This document shows positions 63,089-64,000 of a DNA stretch of 64,000 bases, piece by piece. Source of the stretch: Xanthobacteraceae bacterium. GTDB lineage: Bacteria > Pseudomonadota > Alphaproteobacteria > Rhizobiales > Xanthobacteraceae. Numbering within the stretch: the first letter of the stretch is position 1; each line of letters begins with the position of its first letter. The translations under genes and the position numbers were made by a program. The DNA lies in the NCBI GenBank assembly GCA_019746355.1, contig JAIESC010000007.1, positions 1-64,000 of the forward strand, written 5' to 3'. Below the pieces are notes generated by a model. The model saw nothing but the letters and a program-made list of their open reading frames with translations. It made no database searches and was not told the DNA's origin.

Positions 63089-63727
63089 CTACCACTTGCG
63101 CGCAAGGGCCAGATAGCTCCCGTACACAGCCATGATTGGGAAGTGCTCCCCCAGAAGGCTCGAAGCCCGACCGCTGCCCCGAATTCTGATCCGCGAAAAG
63201 CCGACATCTTCCAGACGCCGTCTCAGGCTTCTGATGCGATGCTGCGACAAGTGGGGTCCGCCCAAGACGCTCTCTCCCTGTAACATATTCTTCAGATACA
63301 CAGGGTTCGGCGTTGTGAGCATGAGCACACCCTTTAATCGCAACAGTCGGAAAAATTCAGACAGGGTCTGGAAAACCGAATTCGGCGGCAGGTGCTCAAT
63401 GAACTCTCCGGATACAACCGCATCAAAGGTATCGCTTGGCAACTGAATGGACTCAGTAAATGAGCAAACGGAAGATGCGTAAACACTACGGTCCAGCACT
63501 GAAAGTCGTTCGGGAACGCAATCCAAGCCTGTGATGTTGAGCGATGGCCGCAGCGCTTTCATCACCGCCCCACCACGCCCTGTGTTGCAACCGACATCCA
63601 AGATGTCTTGCGCGATTTCAGGCAAGTGACGCGTAAACTGCCGGTAACGCCGCTCCGTAAAGGTGTCAGTTTCGCTGATTGTTTGAGCGCGGTTAAGGTC
63701 GATGATGTCAGCTTCTGTTGCAGTCAC
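63089..63727 (-). CDS. Class I SAM-dependent methyltransferase
   Basis: 212 residues. Motif I is DILDVGCNTGRGG; the acidic residue after it is in ITGLDCVPERL. Motif II region is FDAVVSGEFIEHLPP and motif III is LKGVLMLTTPNP. The YLKNML and GGPHLSQH segments resemble methyltransferases of glycan or small-molecule clusters. The acceptor is unknown. The frame is complete. Bases 63728-64000 hold no supported gene. Confidence 0.88.
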   Translation of the reverse strand: MTATEADIIDLNRAQTISETDTFTERRYRQFTRHLPEIAQDILDVGCNTGRGGAVMKALRPSLNITGLDCVPERLSVLDRSVYASSVCSFTESIQLPSDTFDAVVSGEFIEHLPPNSVFQTLSEFFRLLRLKGVLMLTTPNPVYLKNMLQGESVLGGPHLSQHRIRSLRRRLEDVGFSRIRIRGSGRASSLLGEHFPIMAVYGSYLALARKW

Positions 63728-64000
63728 TTATTGGTTCTCCGGAGCAAATGTGTCGTGCCGCGCCCTCAAAGCCCAAAGCCGATCCGCAATCTCGGTATCT
63801 TCCCAAATTCAACACTGTTCTCTCGAATTGTACCAATGGTGTAAACAGGGTAACTCTTTTGGGCCAAACCAGACACACGCGCCTGTTGGCGGATCAAACA
63901 CGAGCGCCATACAAATGCTAATATGGGATTTTCCCTCTAGCGCAATGAGCTAGAGAAAAAGTAGTCCGATTCGGGGGCGGCAACAGCAACCGCGCCTAGG

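Overview
The window is high-GC DNA with alphaproteobacterial gene content, most like the Bradyrhizobium/Rhodopseudomonas/Afipia group. Reasons: a DUF3551 small secreted protein, FixK/FNR-type operators, a FixJ-like regulator, LctP-type permease, DUF4214-bearing RTX proteins, and dense short operons. I ran no database search; the lineage is inferred from gene families only.

Layout. (1) 0.25-3.2 kb: a flavin disulfide-reductase-like protein lacking both redox cysteines, followed by a membrane histidine kinase. (2) 3.4-4.0 kb: tRNA-Arg(ACG) with the C-terminal remnant of a serine recombinase running into its 3' end, probably an old island boundary. (3) 4.1-24 kb: an RTX secretion locus. It holds a divergent adenylate-forming ligase, a HlyB-like ABC exporter, a HlyD adaptor, a phosphoribosyltransferase fused to a PQQ-type beta-propeller, a GNAT acetyltransferase, a HlyC-like lysine acyltransferase, a six-TM protein, and a giant calcium-binding exoprotein. 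That exoprotein is split into two reading frames by what look like two compensating frameshifts, one of them at a run of nine C. (4) 24.4-29.2 kb: a four-gene minus-strand operon (lactate-type permease, small membrane protein, gamma-glutamyltransferase, MFS transporter) behind a perfect FNR/FixK box. (5) 29.7-33.1 kb: copper homeostasis (cueR, copA, divergent copZ) with two CueR-type operators. (6) 33.7-44.1 kb: small periplasmic proteins, two paralogous mini cytochromes c, a Tat-exported Csp1-like copper-storage protein, a branched-chain-type binding protein, and a module of PRPP synthetase, thymidine/AMP phosphorylase, beta-CASP nuclease and PfkB kinase. FixK/FNR-like boxes lie in front of several of these. 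(7) 45.4-53 kb: a second type I secretion locus with a beta-helix protein as the probable cargo, an ABC exporter with an N-terminal extension, HlyD, and a Sel1-repeat protein. (8) 53.3-55.2 kb: a two-component pair. (9) 55.2-63.7 kb: manC and glmS (sugar-nucleotide precursors), a NodB-type deacetylase, a one-module adenylation-carrier-thioesterase protein with a Cys nucleophile, and a SAM methyltransferase.

How it fits together. The region reads as an accessory cell-surface/secretion segment flanking a low-oxygen and copper response segment. The most unusual element is the first secretion locus. It combines export, probable acylation of the cargo and a PRTase-propeller fusion I do not recognise from any described system. 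Neither secretion locus has a TolC-type outer-membrane partner in the window, so both must borrow one from elsewhere.
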